Below are positions 50,721 through 59,507 of a DNA stretch of 64,000 bases, one piece after another; within the stretch, counting starts at the first letter, position 1, and the number at the start of each line of letters is the position of its first letter. This DNA comes from an uncultured Ignavibacteria bacterium. Lineage in GTDB: Bacteria; Bacteroidota; Ignavibacteria; Tepidaquicellales; Tepidaquicellaceae. The notes under the pieces are model-generated. The model was not told the DNA's origin and made no database searches. It saw only the letters and a program-made list of their open reading frames with translations. Made by a program: the position numbers and the translations under genes. The stretch lies in assembly GCA_937974175.1 (NCBI GenBank), contig CALJIG010000120.1:149456-213455 (forward strand), in the 5' to 3' direction.

Positions 50721-53194
50721 TAAATAAATTTTCAAAATATATTCTTTTCTCCTTATGTTCCATTTTGTTCAGCAGCGGAATTTCATTTGCCCAGCTAAGC
50801 TGGAATCAAGCCGGGAAATTTAACGGCTCTGCGATTCAGCCATATACATATTTATCGACTCCCAATGCTTCGGAGTTTAATAACATTAGTGAAATAATGA
50901 TAGAATGCTGGGTAAATTTAGCAAATCCAAACGGTTCATATATTTTCATGGATAAAGGCAATGCTGACTACAGAATTGCCTATAGCTCAAATCAATTATA
51001 TTTTCGAACCAACAACGCTGTTGCCGGAGTAAGTGATTTAACATATAGTGTAAATTTATCTGCAAACAGATGGTATCATGTCGCAGCTATTGCCCGTGAT
51101 ACTACTCTAAATCAATCTCAATTTGCAAAAGTAAGAGAATTATATATTGACGGCGTTGCTATAAAAAGAGATTTGCAGTTGTTTGAATCAGCAACCTTAG
51201 GAAGCTCTGCTGATTCTTTGTTTATAGGTGGTTTTGGCTCTCCAAGTTTTAGTCATATAGTTAATGGAGGCCTTGACGATGTAAGAATATGGGTCGGAGA
51301 ATTTTATCCTGCAGATGTAATGCAAAATTTCAGGTCTCCTTTATCTGCATGGGGAAATGCATCGAGCTACTACAATAAGTGTATTTTATCTGTTACATTT
51401 CAGGATGCAGATAATTCAGGTACTCCATTTTATGTGAGTGACCGCTCACGTTATAATCATATCATAAACAATAATAATGTAACAGCGTTCGATCTGAGCC
51501 AGCGGCCTTCCGTTACAACTTATCCAAATCAAAGCATTCACTTAGATGGTTCGGGTCAGTATTTATCGGCTGCAGACCATTCAAGCCTTAGCCCGACGAC
51601 TGCTGTTACACTGGAAGCATGGGTTTATCCCGAGAAAAATTACTCCGGCGCATTCTCCGATGTAGGGACAATTTTATGCAAAGGTACATCCGGTGTAAAC
51701 TACCGTCTAAGCCTTGGCTCTGATAATTCAATTTATGCAACCATAAACGGAAATATAAGTTTTCCTTCGGCTCTTGATGCAATAGCGCCTGTAAATCAAT
51801 GGACTCATGTTGCATTTACCTATGATGCATCGAACGGAAACTTCAATTATTATATAAACGGAATTCCTGCCGGTTCAGGAACTAATGCCCAAGGTAATAT
51901 TATCAACAGTACAGATTCTTTTTACGTCGGACAGTCATTCTCGAGTTATTTTTTTAAAGGATACATCGACGAACTTAGAATATCAGCTTACATAAAATCA
52001 CAGCAGCAGATAAATAATTACTTGTACAGAGCAATGGATTTGGGCAACAGGTCTTCAGCCTTTGAATTGGTTTGTTATAATTTTGACGGGTATCTTGAAA
52101 ACAATAACGGACTATCTCCACGACTGTATTTCAGAAACGGTGCCGAATTTTCTTCCCATTATGTTTCAACATCAAAAAATTTCCCGATTTCTCCTCTGTT
52201 GAAGGCAGATAATTTTAGTTTTCCGAATGCGTGGTATCTTTCAAATAAAAATTTCAGAATCCCTGCGGCAGGGACTTTAGGTTCTTCAAAGTATGACACT
52301 ATTAATATTCCTTATTGCCGGGGAATATTGGATGTAAATGTCTTTCTGGCATTGAATCACTCCTACGAAGAGGATTTATCGGTATATCTTATTTCTCCTT
52401 CCGGAGATTCTGTTGAAATGATAAAAGGCAGTACAAGTATTCAGCGTGGACAATTTGTCACAGTTTTTAACGACCAGGCTGATTCATCTATAATTAGCGG
52501 GCGGTACACATCTTTTTTACCAAATATAAAACCTTCAACTAACTTAATCTCGGTTTTATCTCAGCAGAATATGCAGGGGAACTGGAAGCTGCGTGTAAAT
52601 GACGGAATTAACGGCGATACAGGAATGGTATATGCCTGGGGGCTTCAGTTTAATAATATGGTTGCAAAGCCTAACTTAATGACTTTTAACGGCACTGCTA
52701 ACCAGGGAGGATTCTGGACAGGTTCAAATCAGCCTACGGATACTATCAGGTATATTCTTAGAAATTCAACTGCTCCATATACTAAAGTGGATTCTGCGAT
52801 AGGCTATGTAAATCAGTTCGGATTTTCTACAACATACTTTGCTAATGCGCTTAATAGTTCTTATTACATCGAAGTAAAGCACAGAAATTCTTTGTCGGTT
52901 TGGTCGAATATTCCAAGAGCATTTTCACAGGGAAGCACAACTAATTATAATTTCCTCGCCGGTCCGGGAAATGTATACGGAGGAGAATTGATTTCTATAA
53001 ACGGCAGATGGTGTATGTACAGCGGAGATATAAATCAGGACGGCACAATAAACGGAAATGATTTCACGGTTTTCAATCAGAATTTCGGACAGAGCGGATA
53101 TATAAACTCAGACCTTAACGGCGATGGAACTGTTAACGGAAACGATTTCACTGTATTCAATACAGGATTCGGTCATCAGACCAATCATCCTTAA
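50717..53194 (+). CDS. Secreted LamG / P-domain protein with dockerin-like C-terminus
   Basis: An 825-residue secreted protein. The signal peptide covers 1-25 (SFAQ). Two concanavalin A-like LamG domains follow, at about 40-200 (IMIECWVNLANPNGSYIFMD, RWYHVAAIARD) and 290-440 (AVTLEAWVYPEKNYSG, QWTHVAFTYDASNGNF, FKGYIDELRIS). A proprotein-convertase P-like domain is at about 530-650 (YEEDLSVYLISPSGDSVEM, MQGNWKLRVNDGINGDTG). The tail is the island's shared module with SGDINQDGTINGNDF and DLNGDGTVNGNDF, ending HP. LamG domains usually bind glycans or proteins. No protease domain is present, although P-domains normally accompany one. Translation is coupled to the small gene upstream. Confidence 0.88.
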   Translation: MINKFSKYILFSLCSILFSSGISFAQLSWNQAGKFNGSAIQPYTYLSTPNASEFNNISEIMIECWVNLANPNGSYIFMDKGNADYRIAYSSNQLYFRTNNAVAGVSDLTYSVNLSANRWYHVAAIARDTTLNQSQFAKVRELYIDGVAIKRDLQLFESATLGSSADSLFIGGFGSPSFSHIVNGGLDDVRIWVGEFYPADVMQNFRSPLSAWGNASSYYNKCILSVTFQDADNSGTPFYVSDRSRYNHIINNNNVTAFDLSQRPSVTTYPNQSIHLDGSGQYLSAADHSSLSPTTAVTLEAWVYPEKNYSGAFSDVGTILCKGTSGVNYRLSLGSDNSIYATINGNISFPSALDAIAPVNQWTHVAFTYDASNGNFNYYINGIPAGSGTNAQGNIINSTDSFYVGQSFSSYFFKGYIDELRISAYIKSQQQINNYLYRAMDLGNRSSAFELVCYNFDGYLENNNGLSPRLYFRNGAEFSSHYVSTSKNFPISPLLKADNFSFPNAWYLSNKNFRIPAAGTLGSSKYDTINIPYCRGILDVNVFLALNHSYEEDLSVYLISPSGDSVEMIKGSTSIQRGQFVTVFNDQADSSIISGRYTSFLPNIKPSTNLISVLSQQNMQGNWKLRVNDGINGDTGMVYAWGLQFNNMVAKPNLMTFNGTANQGGFWTGSNQPTDTIRYILRNSTAPYTKVDSAIGYVNQFGFSTTYFANALNSSYYIEVKHRNSLSVWSNIPRAFSQGSTTNYNFLAGPGNVYGGELISINGRWCMYSGDINQDGTINGNDFTVFNQNFGQSGYINSDLNGDGTVNGNDFTVFNTGFGHQTNHP

Positions 53195-53252
53195 ACGATA
53201 AAAAATGTAAAAGCAGAATTTTTATATGTTAATTTCAAAATAAAATAAAGAC

Positions 53253-53286
53253 CTTAATCCCGATAGAACCCCGATAAAGGATTAAG
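53253..53286 (+). terminator. Possible hairpin terminator after the LamG gene
   Basis: CTTAATCC (53253-53260) pairs with GGATTAAG (53279-53286) around an 18-nt loop containing CCCGATA twice, followed by TTTAATAATT. The T-run is weak and the hairpin is also close upstream of the next ATG, so a leader role is possible. Confidence 0.4.
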
Positions 53287-53320
53287 TTTAATAATTAATA
53301 ATAAACTTAATATAACAACT

Positions 53321-54532
53321 ATGAAAAAAATTCTTCTAACACTGAGCATTCTCTTCTTTTTTTGTAATGCTTACAGCCAATGGAACGTTCAGTATAGAAC
53401 ACAAATTTTAAAACAGGGTCCTGATACACTTAGAATCTCCCTTCAGGTGAGATGGACCGGGGCAGGCGGATCTGATTTTGCAATTAATCAGGGCACAATC
53501 AGAGTGCGCTGGTCAGCCTCAAGCTTTGCTAATATAAGAAGTCTTAATACAGCAAATCTCGGTATAGTATTCACCGGGACTACAATTGCGAAAGGATATA
53601 GTTCATCTATCCGCCAGAAAACTGCAGTCGGTTCAGATAGCGCATATCTGATTTCACCGTTAGCACTATCAGCCGCGATAAACTCAAGCGGATGGAGTAC
53701 TCCGGATGAACTGATTGGTTCAGGCGACCCTGACAGCGGCTTTGTAGTTACAAATACATACAGAGAAGTTTGCCAGTTAAAATGGCTCGTACTCAATGCT
53801 AACGGAACAGCAAACATTACAATTGATAATGCAGCATCAGGATTTTTAACGGCGGGAAGATTTGATAATTTAAGAAATGCTCCTTCTGCCTTTGCAACAA
53901 ATTTTGCAGCGGTTGATCTGTTAACTGATGATTCACAAACATCCAATACAACTCCGTTGCCTGTTGAGTTAGCTTCTTTTCTTTCATCCGTAAATAAAAA
54001 TAATGTACAGCTGAACTGGAGCACTGTAAGTGAATCAAATAATAAAGGATTTTCAATTGAGCGGGCCAATTCAGGCAATACTGAACTGACATGGAGTGAA
54101 ATAAAATTTGTGAACGGAGCAGGCACAACTACAAATCCCATGAGTTATTCATTTGAGGATAAAAATCTTGCAACGGCAAAATATAAATACAGACTGAAGC
54201 AAATTGATTACAACGGTAACTACAAATATTATGATTTGCAGAATGAAGTTGAAATAGGTGTTCCGGCTAAATTTGAGTTAAGTCAGAATTATCCTAATCC
54301 GTTCAACCCGACCACTAAAATAAACTTTTCTCTTCCTTTGGATACTAAAGTATTGCTGAAAGTATATGACCTTACAGGCAGGGAGTTATCAACACTGGTT
54401 AACGGCGAATTAAAACCGGCAGGATACTATAGTGTTGAATTTAACGGAAGCGGTTTTGCAAGCGGATTATATATTTACAGGATTCAGACTGATAAAGAAT
54501 CTGTTTCTAAAAAAATGGTTTTGGTTAAATAA
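53321..54532 (+). CDS. T9SS-exported protein with cohesin-like N-terminal region
   Basis: A 403-residue protein. The signal peptide covers 1-19 (NAYSQ). Residues 20-185 are beta-rich (TLRISLQVRWTGAGGSDFAI, then GTIRVRWSASSFANI, ending VCQLKWLVLNANGTANITID). By strand pattern this recalls cohesin-type sandwiches, but the match is by eye only. A linker domain follows (PVELASFLSSVNKNNVQLNW, SFEDKNLATAKYKYRLKQID), common before T9SS tails. The last 80 residues are a type A sorting domain (NYPNPFNPTTKINFSLPLD, ending KKMVLVK). Unlike its three upstream neighbours it lacks a dockerin-like module. Confidence 0.82.
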   Translation: MKKILLTLSILFFFCNAYSQWNVQYRTQILKQGPDTLRISLQVRWTGAGGSDFAINQGTIRVRWSASSFANIRSLNTANLGIVFTGTTIAKGYSSSIRQKTAVGSDSAYLISPLALSAAINSSGWSTPDELIGSGDPDSGFVVTNTYREVCQLKWLVLNANGTANITIDNAASGFLTAGRFDNLRNAPSAFATNFAAVDLLTDDSQTSNTTPLPVELASFLSSVNKNNVQLNWSTVSESNNKGFSIERANSGNTELTWSEIKFVNGAGTTTNPMSYSFEDKNLATAKYKYRLKQIDYNGNYKYYDLQNEVEIGVPAKFELSQNYPNPFNPTTKINFSLPLDTKVLLKVYDLTGRELSTLVNGELKPAGYYSVEFNGSGFASGLYIYRIQTDKESVSKKMVLVK

Positions 54533-54590
54533 TAATTTTTTTAGTTATACAGTGTTTCTTAAATAGAAATTTTTTAATTAATATCCCCGC

Positions 54591-56417
54591 ATGATTAAAA
54601 ATATAAATTTAAAATCAACGCAGCTTTGTTCTTTATTAATATTAGTATTATTTTTTTTGCTGCTTTGTAATGAATCCAAGCCCCAAAACGCAACAGCTGT
54701 TTTGGATTTGAATACAGTTGTTAATCCAAACACAAAATTATTATTAGGGATTACTTTTGATTCGAGAACGGGCATGCTTGGAAATTCCGGTCCCATCGGC
54801 TATTTTAATACGAACGGAACTATTGTTTCAGGGCTGGAAACTATTTTCGGTGATTTCCCGATTTACTCGCTTCGATATCCGGGAAATGGAATATCTTTTG
54901 GTTTTGACTGGAAAAGATCTATCGGCTTGCCGGCCGCTTCAAGACCTCCTCAAAATTTGCTGGGTCCACTTGGTCCTTCTCAGCCTGTTATTTTTGGATT
55001 TGATGAGTTTATGGCTATGTCCATTAACAGGGGAATGTCTCCCTTAAATACGCAAATAATGGTTCCAATCTATACTACTTCAACTATACTTGATTGTGCA
55101 AGGTGGAATGCGGATTGGGTTGAATATGCAAACTCAGTACACGATGGTTCCAATGTAAATGGAGGAATTGACTGGGCTGCAAAGCGCGATTCAAACGGAA
55201 GAACATTGCCTTACGGGATTAAAATATGGAATATTGGAAATGAACCGTGGACTACCCAAGAGTATGGCCAGACCGATACAGGATGCGCAAATTTTTTAAG
55301 AGCAGTAACTCCCATAATTGATTCAATGCGTGCAGCTGACCCGACTATAAGAATTACTTTGCCGACAGTTGGAAATGCAAACTCCGGATGGAATAAGACA
55401 ATTAAAAATAGCTCATTAGTGGCGCAGGGTAAAATATACGGAATTTCCCCTCATTTTTTCCCGAATGAAACTGTCGGAGGGTCTCGAGTTTCAAATGTTG
55501 AGAGCGTTTTAAAAGTTTTATCAGATACTATGGCCAGACATGGTTTGAAAATTGTTTTGGGTGACTATGCGCATAATATTCCTGATAATCCAACTATACA
55601 ACAAGAAAATTTAGCCATGCAGTGGCAGGGAGCAAATCTTTGTGTGGATTTCCTTCTTTTGATGAGTCAAATTAGTAATGTTGAACGCGTAAATTTTTGG
55701 ATTTATGGACTATCCCCTGCAGTATATCATCCAATCAGAATAAATTCATTTGGTAATTATACTTTGATGCCTGCTGCACAGATCTATAAAAAATTATCCA
55801 ATGTTATTTTGGAAAAATCCATTTCAGTAGCAAGTTCTTCCCCAACAGGAAGTGACGGAAACGCTTATGCTGTAAGAACAGGAGCATTTGCTACAGCATC
55901 ACTTTCGAATGTAAATGTAATTTCAGTCAACCGCGATTTAATAAACACTGTTCCTCTTCAATTAAGCGGATTAACAGGTTACAACCTGACGGAATCAAAA
56001 ATTCTGACTGCTTCAGGTCCAACAGCTGAAACAATAATAGAGAACAATATTACAGCGGATAGTACGGGAAAATTTTCTCTAACTCCAAGCAGTGTTTTAA
56101 TTTTAAAGTACACTAAAAATTCAGTTAACATAGTTGAAGCAGGGATTCCATCTAAATTTGAGCTTGGACAAAATTATCCTAATCCGTTCAACCCGACTAC
56201 TAAAATAAACTTTTCTCTGCCTTTAGATACTAAAGTATTGCTGAAAGTATATGATCTCACAGGAAGAGAGGTATCGACACTGATTAATGGCGAATTAAAA
56301 ACGGCGGGTTACTATAGTATTCAATTTAATGGTACAGAATTTGCAAGTGGGTTATATATCTACCGAATTCAGACCGACAAAGAATCCGTTTCTAAGAAAA
56401 TGGTTCTGGTTAAATAA
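54591..56417 (+). CDS. T9SS-exported GH51-like glycoside hydrolase relative
   Basis: A 608-residue protein. The hydrophobic leader covers residues about 12-30. The body resembles clan GH-A (alpha-L-arabinofuranosidase-like): PIYSLRYPGNGISFGFDWK early, then GIKIWNIGNEPWTTQEYG with Glu218 as the acid/base. A later segment, LKIVLGDYAHN, places Asp325 where the catalytic nucleophile Glu is expected (TEWN-type motif). It then continues as family members do (NFWIYG, and ISVNRD in the beta-sandwich). The T9SS type A tail is almost identical to that of the preceding protein. An arabinose-containing polysaccharide substrate would be a guess; activity is uncertain given the Asp. Confidence 0.78.
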   Translation: MIKNINLKSTQLCSLLILVLFFLLLCNESKPQNATAVLDLNTVVNPNTKLLLGITFDSRTGMLGNSGPIGYFNTNGTIVSGLETIFGDFPIYSLRYPGNGISFGFDWKRSIGLPAASRPPQNLLGPLGPSQPVIFGFDEFMAMSINRGMSPLNTQIMVPIYTTSTILDCARWNADWVEYANSVHDGSNVNGGIDWAAKRDSNGRTLPYGIKIWNIGNEPWTTQEYGQTDTGCANFLRAVTPIIDSMRAADPTIRITLPTVGNANSGWNKTIKNSSLVAQGKIYGISPHFFPNETVGGSRVSNVESVLKVLSDTMARHGLKIVLGDYAHNIPDNPTIQQENLAMQWQGANLCVDFLLLMSQISNVERVNFWIYGLSPAVYHPIRINSFGNYTLMPAAQIYKKLSNVILEKSISVASSSPTGSDGNAYAVRTGAFATASLSNVNVISVNRDLINTVPLQLSGLTGYNLTESKILTASGPTAETIIENNITADSTGKFSLTPSSVLILKYTKNSVNIVEAGIPSKFELGQNYPNPFNPTTKINFSLPLDTKVLLKVYDLTGREVSTLINGELKTAGYYSIQFNGTEFASGLYIYRIQTDKESVSKKMVLVK

Positions 56418-56431
56418 ATTAAATAAGATAG

Positions 56432-56469
56432 ATAGCGGGTGCAGAATTTTTTCGTGCCCGCTATTTTTA
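56432..56469 (+). terminator. Terminator after the GH51-like gene
   Basis: An 8-bp stem ATAGCGGG (56432-56439) / CCCGCTAT (56457-56464) is followed by TTTTTAAAA. It starts 14 bases after the stop codon. Confidence 0.85.
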
Positions 56470-56485
56470 AAAAGATAACCCCAAA

Positions 56486-56614
56486 ATGAAAACAAATTTA
56501 GACGACTTTAATTACAGTAAACATGGCTTAAGGGAAACACCATTTTTAAAGGAAAAAATTCTGCTTGTTGTAGGTATATCACTTCTCGTAATCACTCTGA
56601 TCTTTACTAACTAG
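56486..56614 (+). CDS. Small single-pass membrane protein (42 aa)
   Basis: An ATG at 56486 opens a 43-codon frame ending in TAG at 56612-56614. The product starts MKTNLDDFNYSKHG, has a charged middle (RETPFLKEK), and ends in one hydrophobic helix, ILLVVGISLLVITLIFTN. The topology and codon use look genuine. It sits directly after a terminator and 56 bases before an MFS permease gene on the same strand, so it could be a small partner of that transporter. No family recognised; chance origin cannot be excluded. Confidence 0.5.
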   Translation: MKTNLDDFNYSKHGLRETPFLKEKILLVVGISLLVITLIFTN

Positions 56615-56670
56615 AATATTACATTACATATTAAATAGACCTTCCGTACTTTTTAGAAACACATTTCACT

Positions 56671-57852
56671 TTGGCTTCTAAAATCTTCACAAGAACGGTA
56701 TGGATACTCTGCTTTGTCAGTCTGTTCAACGATATTGCCAGTGAGATGCTGTACCCCATTCTTCCCGTCTATTTAAAAAATATCGGCTTCTCCATTTTTC
56801 TTATCGGATTGCTTGAAGGTCTTGCAGATGTAACCAGCGGACTAAGCAAAGGATATTTTGGTAAGCTTTCAGATGCCTCAGGAAAAAGATTAATATTTAT
56901 ACAAAGCGGATATTTTCTCAGCGCGCTTGCAAAGCCGATGATGGCAATTTTTATTTATCCTGCCTGGATATTTTTATCACGCACTCTGGATAGATTCGGT
57001 AAAGGCTTGCGCACCTCAGCGCGTGATGCAATGCTTTCTGGTGAGACGACAAAAGAGAATAAAGGAAAAGTTTTCGGAATGCACAGAGCAATGGATACGG
57101 CAGGCGCTTTTATAGGACCTATTTTTGCGCTCGTTTATCTTTACTACAGACCTGATGATTACACTACTATGTTCTTTATTGCATTTGTACCGGGAATGGT
57201 TGGTTTGCTCTTGACGTTTTTAATTAAAGAGAAAGGAATTATTCCAAGCGTTGAAAAAGTTAACTATAATTTTCTTTCGTTTTTAAAGTACTGGAAAACT
57301 TCTCCAGCCGAATACAAAAAAATAGTTATCGGATTTTTATTCTTTGCATTGATGAACAGCTCGGATATTTTTTTATTATTAAAAATAAAATCCTTAGGCT
57401 ATGCCGATACTTATGTTATCGGCGCGTATATCTTTTATAATTTTATATATGCTATAGCTTCGTATCCCATAGGTATACTGGCAGATAAGTTGGGGATGAA
57501 AATAGTTTTTATTGCAAGCCTAATATTATTTTCTGTGGTGTACTTCATGATGTCGATGGAACTTAGTTTCGTATTTATTGTTATAGCTTTCATAATCTAC
57601 GGAGTTTTTGCTGCATCTTCGGAAGGAATTTCGAAAGCCTGGATAACCAATCTTGTTCCACAAAATCAAACAGGTACTGCTTTAGGATTTTTTCTTTCTT
57701 TCAATAGTATCTTTGCGATGCTGGCAAGCGCTTTTGCAGGTTTATTATGGAGCAGCTTTACGCCGGGGATAACATTTGCAGTTTCATCAATAGGAGCATT
57801 GATAACCGCAGCTTATTTCGGTTTTCTGCGAATTAAGAAAATTGAAGGTTGA
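56671..57852 (+). CDS. MFS permease
   Basis: A 393-residue major facilitator with about twelve helices. The start TVWILCFVSLFNDIASEMLY and LPVYLKNIGFSIFLIGLLEG are typical of a widespread MFS group with the acidic NDIASEM motif in helix 1. The loop-2/3 motif is GYFGKLSDASGKRL, and FGKGLRTSARDAMLSGET is a conserved loop of this group. The start is TTG at 56671; the reading frame offers no better upstream codon and the first helix follows at once. The substrate is unknown, and a drug or metabolite exporter is the usual annotation. Confidence 0.88.
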   Translation: MASKIFTRTVWILCFVSLFNDIASEMLYPILPVYLKNIGFSIFLIGLLEGLADVTSGLSKGYFGKLSDASGKRLIFIQSGYFLSALAKPMMAIFIYPAWIFLSRTLDRFGKGLRTSARDAMLSGETTKENKGKVFGMHRAMDTAGAFIGPIFALVYLYYRPDDYTTMFFIAFVPGMVGLLLTFLIKEKGIIPSVEKVNYNFLSFLKYWKTSPAEYKKIVIGFLFFALMNSSDIFLLLKIKSLGYADTYVIGAYIFYNFIYAIASYPIGILADKLGMKIVFIASLILFSVVYFMMSMELSFVFIVIAFIIYGVFAASSEGISKAWITNLVPQNQTGTALGFFLSFNSIFAMLASAFAGLLWSSFTPGITFAVSSIGALITAAYFGFLRIKKIEG

Positions 57853-58042
57853 GTAATTTTATCCCTTGAAATTATTAAGGTTTTGTGATAGTTTTAGTCT
57901 AACATCAATTAACTCATCTATTACTTTCTTACTTATTAAATTTTAAGATTTGTTAATCGCCCAATAAAAAAATCTATTTTATAATTTTATAAATTATTAC
58001 CCCATCATTTTAATCCCGCTAAAGGATATTCAAAACTAACCA

Positions 58043-59365
58043 ATGGATACGAAAACAACAGATACAAGAACTAAACCCGCATCTTCTTCAAATGGATTTA
58101 CGCCTGATGCAAAGTCAAAAAACGTTACTGATTTAAAATCAAAAAAAGTTGCTGAACTTATCGACATCGCCAAAGGACTTGGAGTCGCAGGTTACAGTGA
58201 TTTAAAAAAACAGGAACTGATTTTCAAAATTATCGAAGCTCAGACTAAGAACGACGGATTTGCTTATGCAGTCGGTGTACTTGAAGTACTGCCCGACGGA
58301 TACGGATTTTTACGCTCAGTAGATTATAACTATCTTCCCTCACCTGACGATATTTATGTTTCACCTTCACAGATAAAAAAATTCTTATTAAGAACCGGTG
58401 ATACAGTCAGCGGCCAGGTTCGTCCTCCTAAAGAAGGCGAAAGATTTTTTGCTCTATTAAAAGTAGAAGCAGTAAACTTCGAGAGCCCTGATACAATAAG
58501 AGACAGAATATTATTTGATAACCTTACACCTTTATATCCTAACGAAAAATTAAATCTTGAAACTGCTCCCGGTGAATACGGAATGAGAATCATGGATTTA
58601 TTTACTCCTATTGGAAAAGGACAAAGAGGTCTTATCGTTTCTCCGCCGAAAAGCGGTAAAACAATTTTACTTCAAACGATTGCAAACAGCATAACAAAAA
58701 ACCATCCTGAAGTTCACTTAATAGTATTACTTATCGATGAAAGACCTGAAGAAGTAACGGATATGGAACGCCACGTTAATGCTGAAGTAATTAGCTCAAC
58801 TTTCGATGAACCACCTGAAAGACACGTACAGGTTTCTGAAATTGTTCTGCAAAAAGCAAAAAGATTAATAGAAGCAAAAAAAGATGTTGTAATACTTCTT
58901 GATAGTATTACCCGTCTTGCAAGAGCTCATAATACAGTTATTCCGCACAGCGGAAAGATATTATCGGGTGGTGTTGATGCAAACGCATTACATAAGCCAA
59001 AAAGATTCTTCGGTGCTGCAAGAAATATTGATGAAGGCGGAAGCTTAACAATTATTGCAACTGCGCTTATTGAAACAGGCAGCAGAATGGATGAAGTTAT
59101 CTTTGAAGAATTCAAAGGAACAGGTAATATGGAAATTGTATTGGATAGAAGATTATCCGATAGAAGAGTATTCCCTGCAATCGATTTGAATAAATCAGGA
59201 ACAAGAAAAGAAGAACTTCTTATGACAAGCGAAACTCTTACAAGAGTATGGCTGCTGAGGAAGTTATTATCTGAATATAATCCGGTTGAAGCAATGGAAT
59301 TCCTTCTCGAAAAAATGAGAGGAACAAAATCCAATAAAGAATTTCTCGCTTCAATGAATTCGTAA
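58043..59365 (+). CDS. rho: Transcription termination factor Rho
   Basis: A hexameric RNA helicase that ends transcription at untranslated RNA. A Ser/Lys-rich lead of about 30 residues precedes the Rho N-terminal SAP-like helices (VAELIDIAKGLGVAGYSDLK). The cold-shock RNA-binding domain contains GVLEVLPDGYGFLRS (near 80) and DDIYVSPSQIKKFLLRTGD. The ATPase has Walker A SPPKSGKT (near 200), LLIDERPEEVTDM, and Walker B VVILLDSITRLARA (near 280). The Q and R loops are seen in ILSGGVDANALHKPKRF. Length (440 aa) is close to E. coli Rho (419), so there is no large N-terminal insertion. A 190-base leader precedes it; no attenuator was recognised. Confidence 0.97.
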   Translation: MDTKTTDTRTKPASSSNGFTPDAKSKNVTDLKSKKVAELIDIAKGLGVAGYSDLKKQELIFKIIEAQTKNDGFAYAVGVLEVLPDGYGFLRSVDYNYLPSPDDIYVSPSQIKKFLLRTGDTVSGQVRPPKEGERFFALLKVEAVNFESPDTIRDRILFDNLTPLYPNEKLNLETAPGEYGMRIMDLFTPIGKGQRGLIVSPPKSGKTILLQTIANSITKNHPEVHLIVLLIDERPEEVTDMERHVNAEVISSTFDEPPERHVQVSEIVLQKAKRLIEAKKDVVILLDSITRLARAHNTVIPHSGKILSGGVDANALHKPKRFFGAARNIDEGGSLTIIATALIETGSRMDEVIFEEFKGTGNMEIVLDRRLSDRRVFPAIDLNKSGTRKEELLMTSETLTRVWLLRKLLSEYNPVEAMEFLLEKMRGTKSNKEFLASMNS

Positions 59366-59507
59366 CGTATTTAAATCTCTTACATAAAAAGAGATAAAAA
59401 AATCGTTCTCTAAAATAAAGAAGGTTTTTATAAAACCTCAACACTATGATTTTTAACAATTTTTACTTATCACAATCTGATTTGATGATTTGAACTAACG
59501 ACACACG

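Noticed and set aside
53488..54141. A 217-codon antisense frame under the T9SS/cohesin-like gene
   Set aside because: The plus-strand gene has a signal peptide and a T9SS tail; the antisense product resembles nothing and has no promoter.
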